Made by a program: the position numbers and the translations under genes. The notes under the pieces are model-generated. The model was not told where the DNA came from and searched no databases. It saw only the letters and a program-made list of their open reading frames with translations. A stretch of 64,000 nt of DNA from Pictodentalium vernedei (taxonomy: Eukaryota > Mollusca > Scaphopoda > Dentaliida > Dentaliidae): NCBI GenBank assembly GCA_031216915.1, contig CM062289.1, forward strand, positions 250,351,113 to 250,415,112, written 5' to 3'. Below, in pieces: positions 1 through 11,058 of this stretch (position 1 is its first letter; every line of letters begins with the position of its first letter).

Positions 1-19
1 TATAAATAAATATAAATAA

Positions 20-70
<51 letters not shown>

Positions 71-72
71 AT
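1..72. repeat. (AAAT)n simple repeat
   Basis: The window opens with an almost pure TAAA/AAAT microsatellite. The same unit forms the 3' tail of the SINEs at 707, 31824 and 58228, so this may be the tail of a SINE whose body lies before the window. No SINE body is visible, so that is inference. Confidence 0.8.
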
Positions 73-695
73 ACAAGTTTGTCTGCACTGATATGTAGCG
101 TTTCCAATCCAATGTTAAATCCATCATTCTATAAAATAGGCATACTCCGTCGTCCCTTCTCCCACACGCAAGCACGCAAACCTTTCATTACCGCTTGAAG
201 AACTTTCCCCACCTTAGCCACCCCATAAACAAACATCTGGCGCAATATCTATATTTTCTGCATGTTATGCCACAACATGTAAATTCTAGATAAAATACTG
301 TGATCACAAAAGAGGAAACAGAATTTCGATCGGATCGCGACTGACTCAGCAATCCGGTCGAAATTCTCTGTCCACTTTCCTCCCCACAACACCGTAGAAT
401 CACATCTGTCCCAAAATAAATTCGACAATATTGAATCACAGATTTTATTTTTCTTGATTTGGGTTTGAGTTTGCACTGTATGTATCAAGGTAATCTCCAC
501 TCACTGGTAGAAGTGTACCGCGATCCAATCTCGACCTGATCGCAATACCGCTATTCGCATCGTGTCCAGTCTGTAAGAACCCTAACACATGATAGACCTT
601 GCGGATTGAGTCTGTGGAATTAAAATGAAAATAGAAGCGAGTCATTTTATTTCTTAAATAAAAATGTCTGGTGTTACTTCTTTCCATTTTATATC
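73..695. other. intergenic, no gene seen
   Basis: AT-rich DNA with only short reading frames of no recognisable family. Positions 321-375 hold one copy of a dispersed inverted motif (GAATTTCGATC...GGTCGAAATTC) that recurs near 32561, 38035 and 46031. Confidence 0.6.
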
Positions 696-706
696 ATTAT
701 AGCCTG
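696..706. repeat. left target-site duplication of SINE
   Basis: ATTATAGCCTG occurs here and again exactly at 1074-1084. The two copies bracket the SINE body, which marks retrotransposition into a single ATTATAGCCTG site. Confidence 0.85.
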
Positions 707-1073
707 GGAGCGCGGTGGCTCAGCGGTAGACTGTTGGACTTATATGCTAGAGGTGCCGCGTTCGATCCCCGTCCGAGACGAGCTGCGTTGTGTCCTTGGG
801 CAAGGCACGTTATCCCGGTTGCCTACATGGGGGCTCGATGGCGCCGTGAACTAAGGCGTACTGCACGTCGATGATGCACACGTCTTCAACCGCTATAACC
901 CTGCTTGAGCGGAGCTTGAACAGAGTTAGAATGTTGAGGAGCTGACAGTTGCTCGTCGATGCTCGGTGGTTCTCTCCGTGTATTCCGGCATTCTCCGCCC
1001 GTAAAACTGTCACGGCCACAATTAGACATTGTGCATAAGTATATGACCTTAAACACCAATAAATAAATAAATA
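707..1073 (+). mobile_element. tRNA-derived SINE, full length
   Basis: The 5' end resembles a tRNA: an A-box-like TGGCTCAGCGG followed about 35 bases later by a B-box-like GTTCGATCCCC. It would be transcribed by RNA polymerase III. A tRNA-unrelated body follows (TGTCCTTGGGCAAG, CTAAGGCGTACTGCACGTCG, GTAAAACTGTCACGG), then GACCTTAAACACC and a short (AATA)n tail. Perfect 11-bp duplications flank it. It needs LINE machinery in trans. The same body is found at 31824, 56481, 58228 and 44519, with fragments at 12967, 23001 and 54918. Confidence 0.9.
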
Positions 1074-1084
1074 ATTATAGCCTG
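1074..1084. repeat. right target-site duplication of SINE
   Basis: Exact second copy of ATTATAGCCTG, directly after the (AATA)n tail. Confidence 0.85.
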
Positions 1085-2784
1085 TACACAACTGACTTCA
1101 GCACTGACGGAACACTGCAGACATGAGAAAGCAGCGACAATAGGAAGGGGACACCCCACAAAGCAACGAATTATATTCTTCAAGATGAGCAATCACAAAG
1201 AAAATAATTTCTCTGTTTATCACCGATATTGTATCAGTAAAGAACTGATGGACAAGCCCTCGGGCTGTCAACCTTCAATATCCATTTATTCGACAGAATA
1301 TCGATGTTTTTATACACCTTCGGTTTGCACAGGAGTATTCTTGCAATTTCTTGGCGTCCTGTATTATTTTCACCGATATGTTTACAATTTACAGCAACAT
1401 AACAGCGATACTAACTTCACTTATTTTCGCATTGAAGCACAGGGAATAATTCACATGTGCCGCTACCAACTGCTGAATGAGGATTGTTTAACATGAGGGT
1501 GTTACTCAAATTCACGCCTGTTAGTAAATTCGCAATGCATCTTTACGTGTATGCGGATGCGAGGATTCTCCCAAACTAAATACAAAAACATTGAAGTTTC
1601 GACAGAGAGTCTGAAACGTCAGCGAAAAACGCCGCCATCTCTCCCTCAAGATGGTCTCAAAGCAATCAACGCACGGACTCTTCCCGTCGGTGACTTTTGG
1701 TGATGCGAAACCGGTTACGCTGTGACTGTAGTCACAGAGTAACAGTGTTAACATTACCAAATACCAATGGAAAGCATATCACGAAAAGTAGTAATATGGT
1801 ATCAACTTTCCAATCTCGAACTTTGTTTTTTTATGTAATTGATAACTAAAATATGTTGTGAATCTTCAGATTCTATTGCCTCAAAAATGTGCACATCAAC
1901 AACAGTCATTTTCAACAGTATATTCTGTAAAGCTATCGATGATTGCGAAGCATCAGGAAACTGAAAGCTTTCAAGATTCTTTGTTTTTGTTGCTCATTTC
2001 AAATAACCCGAAGAGAACACAAATATCCGCCCTGGTTAAACTGAAACAATCATTAAGGCATTTACACACTAATTTCGACACAAACGTTGCGATAAAATAG
2101 CACGATTCAAATTTCTATCCCAGATTGCAATTTCTACATGGTATAATGCCCCTAATGTGAGCCTCGCTATACAACAGACACAAATACTAACCACAATGAG
2201 ACCCATATGCAAACCGAGATTTATACTATGATTGCCTATTCTACTTTCTATAGAAGCCTGTGACATAAATTTAGCTTTACACACCTGCCGTTGGTGAACA
2301 CGTATGTCTGTGGTGAACACGTCAGCAATGGGATTTCAATGTTTAAAATTGACACCTACAGTGAAACTACATCCAAGTTGACCTTTGTTAACCTCGACCT
2401 GAATGGAAACTTGTCTAAATTTTTCGCACGTCGCCTCGCGATGAGTGAAATGAAACCGGCAATTATTTATCACATTTTTAAATGAGTTTACCTCATAAGA
2501 TACCAAAAATAACAAACATGCGTTGTCTCATGTCAATAAAGCACCCAGAACTGGAAATAGTATGTTATTATGTTATTAAAATGAAAAAGACCCCGTGATT
2601 TGCGCGTTTCTTTTTCCATTTCGTTTCGGCGATAAAATTGACAACGGAAGTACCGCCCACCTGTGCTCATGTAAACAAAAATAGATTCGTATGTGTACGC
2701 AGGCATTGTTTAGATTTTAATATTGAATATTGTGTTATTTAACATTTAAGCTCTTAATAAAATGACGATCATGGTATAAATTAA
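1085..2784. other. intergenic, no gene seen
   Basis: No reading frame here resembles a known family. The longest (103 codons, 1185-1496, plus) has irregular composition. A short direct repeat TGGTGAACACGT sits at 2292 and 2311. Confidence 0.55.
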
Positions 2785-2872
2785 ATATACCCAAAGTAGC
2801 TTGCTGTACCAAATGTTCACCACTCGTGGTGAACATTTGGTATACCAAGCTACTATGGGCGTATTCTATATA
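2785..2872. repeat. inverted-repeat hairpin
   Basis: Arms around CCAAATGTTCACCAC / GTGGTGAACATTTGG extend outward through AGTAGCTTG and CAAGCTACT to form a near-perfect palindrome of about 88 bases. It is probably a short palindromic MITE. No TSD could be assigned. Confidence 0.65.
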
Positions 2873-3659
2873 TAAATTCGCTGAATATAGTTTTGGCGCA
2901 ACTAATCGTTGCGATAAGATTAAATTGAATGATTATATATTCCATATCTGACATTGAACATTGGACCTCAGGTGATTAATGTCTTTGTTCGACAGCAAAT
3001 AAAACAATCAGATCAAAATAAAGCTAAAACGTTATTGCGTGATTGCTGCAACACTGTTAGTTACAAAAAAAATGTAGCCTTATTCGCTGAATATTACATT
3101 ATAGGATGTTTACCACATCTTTGTGACATTTTCAGTGGTAGTAATATTATAGCTGTAAGAACCCTTACGCTGCAATGTGGTAAACGAAAATCTGATCGTC
3201 TAAGGTGGTGACTTTCTGGACGTTCACATATGTATCCAAATAAGGACATAGTAACTCTTACGAAACAGTTCCCCAATTCACTGGATTGATATGTGCCACA
3301 TGTTTCCCTCTTTTGACAATTTCACAGATGTCGATGCATTTGTTGTAAGGAATTAAAATTTAACTCTGTCTCGCTTAATGGGTTGCAACTGGCAACCATA
3401 TTTCGAGACCGTGATTTTCCTTTCTCGCAAAGTCACATTGAAACAAATATAATGAAAAAACAGTTGGGAAAAAACGTCTCTCAAAACGGCGTGCCTTGTT
3501 GGGATGGGAATAAAAACCAAAAACACTTCTAATGTGTTTTATCCTAACTTTGTTTAAAATCTCGACATTTTCTGCAGGGTTATTTTTGAATTCTCATAAA
3601 TTCCATTACATTCTAACAAAATATATATTTCTGTACCTAGTTGTAATTGATCCAGGTAT
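2873..3659. other. intergenic, unrecognised ORF
   Basis: An 85-codon plus-strand frame (2954-3211) matches nothing I recognise. No splice-flanked exon pattern or further repeat was found. Confidence 0.45.
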
Positions 3660-3895
3660 TTAACCTTTTGAACCCGTAATAACACGGTCCAGGAACATGT
3701 TACGACACAATTTTATCAAGTAGGATGGCTGCTAAGTGAATGTGTGCAGTAGACCAAACAACGTGTTTAACATGCAGCCCCAAGGCTGCACGCTGAAAAT
3801 ATTAATATGTCTACCCGCCAAATAATGAATATGGACTCTTCCAATTGGTACCACTAAACTGACGCCGAAGATACCACCAGGGTTCAAAGGGTTAA
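3660..3895. mobile_element. TTAA-type MITE, family D
   Basis: Bounded by TTAA at both ends, with inverted ends TTAACCTTTTGAACCC / GGTTCAAAGGGTTAA. The centre is a hairpin in which GCAGCC...GGCTGC is flanked by arms related to ATATTTTCAACGTG. Ends of the TTAACCC type with a TTAA target fit piggyBac-like non-autonomous elements. Relatives lie at 12100, 21812, 26232, 33346 and 58738. Confidence 0.75.
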
Positions 3896-4496
3896 CCACA
3901 ATCTGGGTGATCTGTTTGTCCCTTATCTGACGTAATAGCTACATTTGGTCCAGCTCACAAAACATGACGCCATTCGGGAGAATCGGTTTTGGTTTTCTGG
4001 AAGTCTTGCTTCAAGGGTCAATTTTCCGTTCTTAAATAATTCAGAATTTGACAGTTCTGTTATTGCCCTTTGTAAGAAACCACCGAATATTCAATAGTGA
4101 CAAACACACCTACTACTGGATGCTGAAGAGAATATTTCCAATTTGGTGCATTTCTTGTCATCATTTGGAACAAATATTCCAACATGTAGGCTTTTGGTGG
4201 TTTTGCTGATGAACGATAGGGTACCTTGGCAACGGTTTCAAGTGAATACTTGGATGACTGTGTGGGTAGCCAAGACTTCGCTAAACTCCATTGCTAAATC
4301 AAAGTGATACGTACGATATTTTGAGGGAGTAAAAAATAAGTGTAATTGTCGTGGCCTTCAATGATACTCTTAGAATCTAGAACCAGAATCAATTGAACAG
4401 TTGCGAGAATCAAAGTTGATTCTCATTGTTGTCTTGCGAGAATCACGAGAATCGTTTGCGACAATCGATTTGATTCCTGCACACAGTCAGATTTAT
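3896..4496. other. intergenic, no gene seen
   Basis: No coding signal. GCGAGAATCA recurs around 4403-4450 beside its inverted form TGATTCTC, giving a small cluster of direct and inverted copies. Confidence 0.5.
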
Positions 4497-4600
4497 TAAC
4501 AAAAATCGCTATTCTAATTTTATTTTTTTTCAATTTTTGCCTCCATACATAGCTTATAACCCCTAACTGGAAACTTCTCGTTGGGATGGCTCAAAATCCA
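4497..4600. mobile_element. decayed half of a family-A TTAA MITE
   Basis: The run from AACAAAAATCGC through a T-rich stretch to CATAGCTTATAACCCC follows the left half of the family-A MITE (compare 41390-41475) in order. The central palindrome and right half are absent or unrecognisable. It is an old fragment just outside the LTR element. Confidence 0.5.
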
Positions 4601-4663
4601 TTGGAAGCACAACTGTCTGCAAGCGTTGTATTCCTATCGATTCAGGTAAATAATTGAATGGTA

Positions 4664-4667
4664 ATAG
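4664..4667. repeat. 4-bp target-site duplication, LTR element
   Basis: ATAG directly precedes the left LTR and also directly follows the right LTR at 11059-11062. A 4-bp duplication is usual for Ty3/Gypsy-class integration. Confidence 0.65.
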
Positions 4668-4962
4668 TGTGGTAATTTTTTAGGTATAATCTCAGTTTCC
4701 TAACAAATATCTATACCACCCTTTACCAACTAGTCACAGGCTCATCAAGTGGGTTATATCCTCCAACGGACGGGTACTTTAAACTCACCTAATGATAATT
4801 CAGCAACCAGATAAACACAACAACTGGGTTTCCTCTTCTGGTCCAGTTTATATACCACTCTCTTGGTGGCGTCACCTTTTCTCTTTACTCTTCTGACCAG
4901 TTTACCATTCCAATTGCTGATTCCATGTTGGAGGAGTAATCATAGGGGCAAATTATGCTACA
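4668..4962 (-). repeat. 3' LTR of TatD-bearing retrotransposon
   Basis: On the minus strand it runs TGTAGCATAATTTG...ACCACA, with TG/CA ends. It matches 10765-11058 almost throughout. By eye there are about a dozen differences, most in the first 35 plus-strand bases, plus a 1-base indel. That closeness points to a fairly recent insertion. Confidence 0.9.
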
Positions 4963-4976
4963 TTCCCCCCAGTTTT
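4963..4976 (-). other. polypurine tract
   Basis: On the minus strand the bases abutting the 3' LTR read AAAACTGGGGGGAA, a purine-rich block in the position of the plus-strand primer of LTR retroelements. Confidence 0.65.
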
Positions 4977-6764
4977 CTAAATAAAACCCCCTCCAAATAG
5001 CCCAAGGGATCATAATAAAGTCCCTACCCTTAAAGGGCAAAAGCGTCCCCATATATGTACACCTGCTCTGGCCAAGCCTAATAATGAACAGCTTGTCATT
5101 TGTAGATTGGAGCCCACAGCAGCCCACATAGGTTTAAATTGGTGGTACCAGTTTAAGAACATTATGAAACCTCCCTAAAGATAGCTGTGCCTACTAAGCT
5201 TATAAGTTTATTTTGGATTTTAATGGGAAAGTGGGGGGTGAGTGTCTGAGAACTGTAGTAGAAAATTTGCATGTAGGGGTGGGTGGGTGTAACGTCTTGC
5301 AAATTTTTAGTGCCCCCCCCCCCCCCTGTATATTCAGATAATTTCGGAATGATGTTGGAAATTATAGCAGGAAATTAATTTTGGCCAATGCAAAGGCATG
5401 CCCCCAAAGAATTATTATGCTAACAACTGATAATTATGTTTCCAGAGGTTTTCCGAAATTAAAATAACAGACTTCCAGACAGATTTTTCCGATATCATAT
5501 TGAATTTTGTATTAGGACTTGAGATAATTTGGGACCTGTTAAGGCACTTTTAACATGTAACCGTACCGCTACTGGCGTATGTGTTTCGGTTAGGTAGTGA
5601 ATTATGTTTTCCCAATTAAAATGCACTGGTGTTTGTAGAAATTTCAATAGGATAGAATTATTTAGAATCCTGAGATTCTGTCTGGAATTCTGTTTACTCA
5701 TCACTGGGCACATCCTTTTTAATCATTTGTTTGCCCAGATGCAAATAAATTTATTTGACCTCCTACATGTACAAACCTGGGGATTTATCCCCACTGCTAT
5801 TAAAATAAGGATTAAGAAAAGTGTAGAATTTGGGACCCCTTCCCTGGTATATATATATAAAAAAAATGTAAACTTATAAAAAAAAACCCCAAAAACATGG
5901 ATAAATGATGAAATGTAAGACAAGTAACTGGATTTTGAAGGACAAAATTGATAAGTTGAAATGGTTTTATTTCTGATGCCATGTGAGATATATTTTAATT
6001 TTTGTTGAATTTTGTAAGTTTGCAACTTAATTTTGTTGATTTCCGGGTGCAGTTAAATTATAGAGGGGGAGGGGTGTTGGCTTAAAAAGTAGGAGAGAGG
6101 GGGATTGGTACGAAAAGTTAGAATATTTTGTACAGTTTTATGGGTTTCTATCTTCGATTATTGTTTAGTGAAAAGTGAGAGTATCCATCCCTTGGGATGC
6201 CCCTGTATCCCTTTTTTCTGAGAATTCCATTGCTGATCCTTTTTTGATTAAGTTAAATACAGGGAGTTTGTCTCCCTACACAAATTTTCATTTGAATTGT
6301 TCTGTCAGTATTCTCAGGTGTTTGCTACTTTCCTCTTCTATCCATACAAATTCTATTAATAAATAAATAACTTGGGTTGAATTTAGTGCATCAGAGAGAA
6401 TTTTCCCAAAATACTGTCTGCACATTTTCTGTATTTCGAACAAGACACCCCCCTCCTACTAACGCGTGACATTTTCCCAGATTAAGCCCAATATTCTCAC
6501 ATATAAAGCCTCCTGATGTTGTATTTATGTTAAGAGTATGATGTACAACACCATCTTTAAGGTTTGAAACACAAATTATGGTATATATTAGCTGATATAT
6601 TGATATATTTTTAAAAAATTCAAAAAATTGCACAAGTTGGAAATGCACATTTTTGGCGCACTGAAGAGACCCACCCACCCCACGTCACGTCTTGCAAATT
6701 TTTGGTGCCCCCCCCCCCCCCGGAATATATGGGTATTTTGCCTTGCAACACTCATTTTAAGAGG
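4977..6764 (-). other. 3' internal region of LTR element
   Basis: No reverse transcriptase, RNase H or integrase motif could be found in any frame. A ~34-base direct repeat (CGTCTTGCAAATTTTT then a poly(C) run, plus-strand reading) sits at 5293-5326 and 6688-6721. The 1.36 kb between may be a later insertion or local rearrangement. Confidence 0.55.
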
Positions 6765-7578
6765 GAGGGAATCCAAAGAGGGTACAAGCATTCTGTGTGA
6801 CCGAGGCCACCAGCACCCCCAAGGACATCTGCAATTCTGCAGCAACTTTTAGTGCAACTTCCCCCAAATAGAGAGGAGTGCCCCTACCGCCAAATTCATC
6901 TCTCCGGGAAAATAAGGAGCGTCAGACCCCAGTACCAGCCAATTTAGGGGGATGGCTTTTACACTCTCCCACTGTTCTGGTTTAAAGTATAAACATTTTG
7001 GGCCTATCCTGAAATATGCATTAGGGAAGTGGTTTATCCATCTCTCTACCACATCAATGTAGGTGGATTTTTTGTTGCTTACCTACACTATCCGTCAACA
7101 TCAGGAGCGCGAGGGAATTTACTTCCCTCCCCAAGTAATCTCCCGAGGTACCCCTCAAGTGTAACACAATGGGCTTTGCTAAGGCTGCCAACTTCAACAA
7201 CCTTGCAAATACCAAGTCTTGCTGATACCATGTATCAATCGGCTCTGTTCTGTCGAGACCCACTCCACCTAAACCTGCAGCATATGGGAGCAAGCCCATT
7301 ATTGGAAACATATGGCTCTCAAACTCTACCATGGGCAGATTTTGGACATGGCGGGGATGAAGGCCAATCACTGAATATTCCTGATTAACTATCTCCTGTA
7401 ACTCCATATAATCCTTTCTAAGGGGAGCAACCATGTATTCAAAATCCTGAGCGATAGCTCCAGGACCAAAATATTGCCCCTCTGATTGTGGCATCCATAA
7501 GGACTTGGGGAAATGGTCCCCTTGGCAGTACTTACGCAGTTGCCTTACTTTGGCTCCACAACTTGGAATGGGACCCAC
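6765..7578 (-). pseudogene. TatD-family nuclease domain, frameshifted
   Basis: TatD proteins are TIM-barrel metal-dependent DNases. Seen in order on the minus strand: IGLHPRHV (the GxHPH region); GVGLDRTEP followed by a WYQQDLVFARLLKLAALA helix and PIVLHLRG (the GLDF...HCR region); KIHLH (the LHC step); after a frameshift near 7050, NHFPNAYFRIG and IPLNWLVLGSDAPYFPG (the ETDAPYL region); then, in another frame to about 6765, VTQNACTLFGF (the C-terminal NAxxLFG helix). The glutamate usual in GExGLD is replaced (GGVGLD). The N-terminal DxHxH motif is not visible. It lies inside the LTR element in gag orientation, downstream of the protease. Family assignment is firm; nuclease activity is unlikely in this copy. 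Confidence 0.82.
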
Positions 7579-7742
7579 AGAGGGTGGTCCCTTCAGTTTG
7601 GTGGTGGGGGGATTCTACCGATTTAGGTAGAAAGGGCACATCTTCCTCTCCAACTTCTATTGAAGAGAATCTTTTATCTTTTCTTTGAGTACCAACTTGT
7701 ACTTCCGTATATGGCTCTTTCTTGGATTCACTTGAAACATTC

Positions 7743-7762
7743 CCTCCCCCCCCCCCCCCCCC
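7743..7762. repeat. poly(C) tract inside LTR element
   Basis: An uninterrupted C run splits the linker between the protease and the TatD domain. On the coding strand it is poly(G) and likely contributes to the broken frame. Confidence 0.8.
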
Positions 7763-7859
7763 GGGTCAAACGGTTTTGTTTACATACTCTGATATGGAAG
7801 CACTAAGAGCACATTGGATTTGTTTCACCGAAATCGAGGGAATTTTACTTTTTCCAATA

Positions 7860-8392
7860 ACCTGACCTTTACTCCCTCCCTTTTTGTGATTGTCTCAATT
7901 GAATGGGAATTTCCTCTCTTTCTTTTCCCAAATACATCATATTGTTAGCCAGATCTAATTGGGTACTCTGTTCATGCAAGAAATCAGACCCAAAATAATT
8001 GGAGTAGAAACAGGGGCTACATAAAAATTCCTGATGTACCAATTTTTTTCCATTTTCATCTTGATGGGTCCTACTATTTGTCCAGAAATAGTTGCTAATT
8101 CCCTGCCTACTCTTCGTACTTTAATGCCCTTCAACATGCGAGGGTGTTCATCAAAAAGCTCTAAAAGTTTGTCAGAAAACACTGTTATCTGGGCCCCTGT
8201 GTCACTAAGAGCATCTAATTTGACATTTTCTAATAACACTGGTACTGTATAGTACAACGAAGTATCCACTTTGTTGATCATTATACTATCTGGCATCTCA
8301 TTTAATATTTCCTCTTTTGGGAAGAAATGTCCAGGGAATTTGTCCCTCGCAATGACAGGGTTATGGCCTATATTTAAATCTGGAGTCGGCAA
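7860..8392 (-). pseudogene. retropepsin-like aspartic protease, frameshifted
   Basis: The minus-strand frame 8392-7955 holds LDALSDTGAQITVFSDKLL, a DTGA-type active site of retroviral-type proteases, followed by a beta-rich stretch and TPIILGL, the conserved ILG motif. Just after ILG a one-base shift occurs: the neighbouring frame continues with DFLHEQSTQLDLANN, as in Ty3/Gypsy proteases. It follows gag immediately, as in a gag-pro arrangement. Its job would be cleaving the polyprotein. Confidence 0.8.
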
Positions 8393-8397
8393 ACGGC

Positions 8398-10453
8398 CTA
8401 CATTTCCGACTCGTTCTCGTTTAAATCCTCCTCCGAATCATCCATAAATTTGACCATTGGCGAGATTCGGGTACTGGGGTCATTTGGTGACCCGGCTGGT
8501 GTTGAAGGTTTTGAAGCCGACTGATTACCTGGGTTTCTGGAAGGGCACTCTCTTGAAAAATGGGACATAGACCCACATGCCCAACAACCCCTCCTCCCAG
8601 GTGAGGGAGATCGACTCTTTGATCTGTTTAGAGTCTGACCTGGTTCACTCAAATGGGAAATCTGTATGGTCAGGGTAGCCATACTGTCATTTAAATTTGA
8701 TAATACTGTGCCAATTGATCTAAATTCAGTGATTGTTTCTCCCGAAAATTTCTTAAATTCAGTTACTAATTCAGACACAACACTCTGGGTATCCTGATGC
8801 TGGGGCCCTGTTGTATTGGGTTGTACTGATGGAGTTGACACCCGAGTCGACCTCAAACGGGGATGTGAGCTATTCCATGAAAGGGATGCAATCTGCGTTG
8901 GGCCCCTGGGTTCTGGAGCTAGTTCCCTCACATTTCCATAAATAGCCAAAGATGTGTGTTGAAACCATTTAATTTGATCGATAGCTTCCTCGACTGTCTT
9001 CGGACGCTGATTTGCTGCGTAATGCCCTGTTTCTTTATCTAGGGCACCATGGCAGAAACCCATAACGGCCTGGCGAAACATGTGTTCTTCGGGCAGATGC
9101 CCAAATGCTTTTTCGGCCATTGTCAAAAATCTGATCAGCCCATTTTTCTAGGGTCATGTCTGGTTGCTTCTGGGCTTGATTGAACTGCATTTGTGAAGTC
9201 TCAGGGAGTTCGTACTTTCCGAAACGCTTTTCTAATTTGTCCAACACATCAACAAAATAGATTTGTGGGTCTTGAAGAATTATGGTAGCAAAGTACTCGC
9301 TTGCTTTGCCACCCAAACACCAACAAAGGTTGTCCTTACATTCACCCGCAGTCCAGGCTTGAATGTCTGCAAATTGCATGAACTTCATACGAAATGTTTG
9401 CCAGCTGGTGGTCCCATTATATTCTAAACTCTTGGGAAGGTTAGGCATCCTACGACGATACCTATTGCCCGGGTCTCTCATCTCTCGCACTTGGAGACGC
9501 TGCCCCCAAATTGACGATACACAGGTTGGGGGTCATGGGCATACCTCTCACCCCTCCCCCACCTGTCCCCTAAGCGTCTCCTTCCCCATAAGGCTGATAC
9601 ACCCGAGGAGGGGGTCATAAGCATATCTATATCTGCCTTGGGCAAGCCAGCAGTTTTCTTGATAGTCATCTCTGCAATTTGCCTTCCCACCCCCTTCCTC
9701 AAAAAAGGGTATATTCTGCCTAACTGGGCGTCTATCCTCAAATCCTCCCATCTAGTCATGTTGGGATGCACATCCTGTCTGTTGGGTATTGGATTAGGCG
9801 GAACTCTGTCTCTACCACCATTCCCACCATTTTGGAAAGCATCATAATCAGAACCCATCGATTCATAAGGCGGTGAAGGGTCAATATCAAAAGTAGCAAC
9901 ATTTGGGACTGGACCCGATCTATTTGGAACAGAACTCTGAAATGGCCTGCCTCTAATATGCCAAGCAGGTGTTAAAGAGGGATCGTCACAGGACTCCCTA
10001 CCCCCTCCCCCCCCCCCCCCACTGCATTTCTCGATGCTCGATGACGTGAGCGTTCAGGTCGAGACCAAGGTGGAGCACCATGAGTCTCCCCCCCCCCCCC
10101 CACACACACTCTGGAAAGCGCCAAAGGGCCACTCACACCTTCCCCACGCTGACAAACTTGATCCTCGGCTTCAATGCATCGAGAACAATTTGAACCGGGA
10201 TTTCCCCCGGAGCATGTGGGGCGAAATTGACGGTACTCAAAAAGGCCATGGTTACCTTTAAACCAGGAACCTCTCTCAGAGTGCTTTCTGAAAAATTTCC
10301 TAACTGACCACGTTTTTGCACCAGCTGGCAAGCTCTGGGGATATCAACCCCTGGTACGGCAAAAAATCCCATGAAATCACAAGTATTAATATAAATTTGC
10401 GGTTCGAGAACACTAGGTGCCCGATTCTGATCATGTGGAACAGCCGCAGCCAT
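8398..10453 (-). pseudogene. gag: gag of LTR retrotransposon, broken
   Basis: Begins at an ATG (MAAAVPHDQNR). The coding track then moves through frames: 10453-10133, about 9990-9478, 9490-9035, 9126-8398. The third part holds YNGTTSWQTFRMKFMQFAD...GGKASEYFAT...LEKRFGKYE, the retrotransposon Gag core fold. The last ends with a zinc knuckle CWACGSMSHFSRECP (C-x2-C-x4-H-x4-C) and an acidic tail. Breaks are near 10130-9990 (two poly(C) runs), 9485 and 9121. It would form the particle shell and bind RNA. Intact homologues should exist elsewhere in the genome. Confidence 0.85.
10006..10101. repeat. paired poly(C) tracts in gag
   Basis: Two long C runs (about 10006-10020 and 10088-10100) flank an ~65-base segment that interrupts the gag reading frame. 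This may be a small insertion; its origin is not recognised. Confidence 0.5.
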
Positions 10454-10764
10454 CTTTTCTCACCCACAATAATTTTTGTCAATATTGACAATCAAAATTT
10501 GAAAAAAATAATTCATTTGGGAAATTCCCAACAATGTGACAAAAAAATACAAAACAAATGCAAAAAAATATTCCAAAATAAATGGAAACAAGTCAAAAGA
10601 AATTTACATTGGATGGGTAATTAAAAAGACTAGATTAACTGCGATTAAATCTGGCGGGTTCGTGTGTCAACAAGACAAAGGAAACATGGCCGCGAGTGGC
10701 AAGTTTAAAACTTGAAAAGTGTTCAGGACTCAGCCCACACAAATTCGAGAATGTCGTTCGCCAA
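10454..10764 (-). other. 5' leader and candidate primer-binding site
   Basis: About 310 bases between the 5' LTR and gag. Next to the LTR the minus strand reads TTGGCGAACGACATTCTCG. A TGG start fits pairing with a tRNA CCA end, but I cannot match it to a particular tRNA. Confidence 0.4.
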
Positions 10765-11058
10765 TGTGGTTATTTTTGGGGCATAATATCAATTTACTAA
10801 CAAATATCTATACCACCCTTTACCAACTAGTCACAAGATCATCAAGTGGGTTATATCCTCCAACGGACGGGTACTTTAAACTCACCTAATGATAATTCAG
10901 CAACCAGATAAACACAACAACTGGGTTTCCTCTTCTGGTCCAGTTTATATACCACTCTCTTGGTGGCGTCACCTTTTCTCTTTACTCTTCTGACCAGTTT
11001 ACCATTCCAATTGCCGATTTCATGTTGGAGGAGTAATCATGGGGCAAATTATGCTACA
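10765..11058 (-). repeat. 5' LTR of TatD-bearing retrotransposon
   Basis: Partner of the LTR at 4668-4962, with the same TGTAGC...ACCACA ends on the minus strand. It would supply the promoter. Confidence 0.9.
10943..10951 (-). promoter_or_regulatory. TATA-like box in 5' LTR
   Basis: On the minus strand TATATAAAC lies about 110 bases into the LTR and is preserved in both copies. It is a plausible core promoter for element RNA. Confidence 0.45.

Larger units (their letters stand above)
4668..11058 (-). mobile_element. LTR retrotransposon carrying a TatD domain
   Basis: A 6.4-kb element on the minus strand with LTRs at both ends, a polypurine tract and a 4-bp TSD. In element order it holds gag with a CCHC zinc knuckle (10453-8398), a retropepsin-type protease (8392 to about 7860), then a TatD-family nuclease domain (about 7578-6765) and about 1.8 kb without recognisable domains. 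No reverse transcriptase, RNase H or integrase motif is visible and the remaining space is too small for all three, so I infer a non-autonomous element mobilised in trans. All three coding parts carry frameshifts. The protein order and the protease resemble Ty3/Gypsy. Confidence 0.85.

Noticed and set aside
4977-6764. Possible reverse transcriptase or integrase in the 3' part of the LTR element
   Set aside because: No YxDD-type, RNase H or HHCC/DDE motif could be found in any minus-strand frame.
7029-7388. A 119-codon plus-strand reading frame
   Set aside because: It lies antisense to the TatD domain of the LTR element and has no family resemblance; it is a shadow frame.
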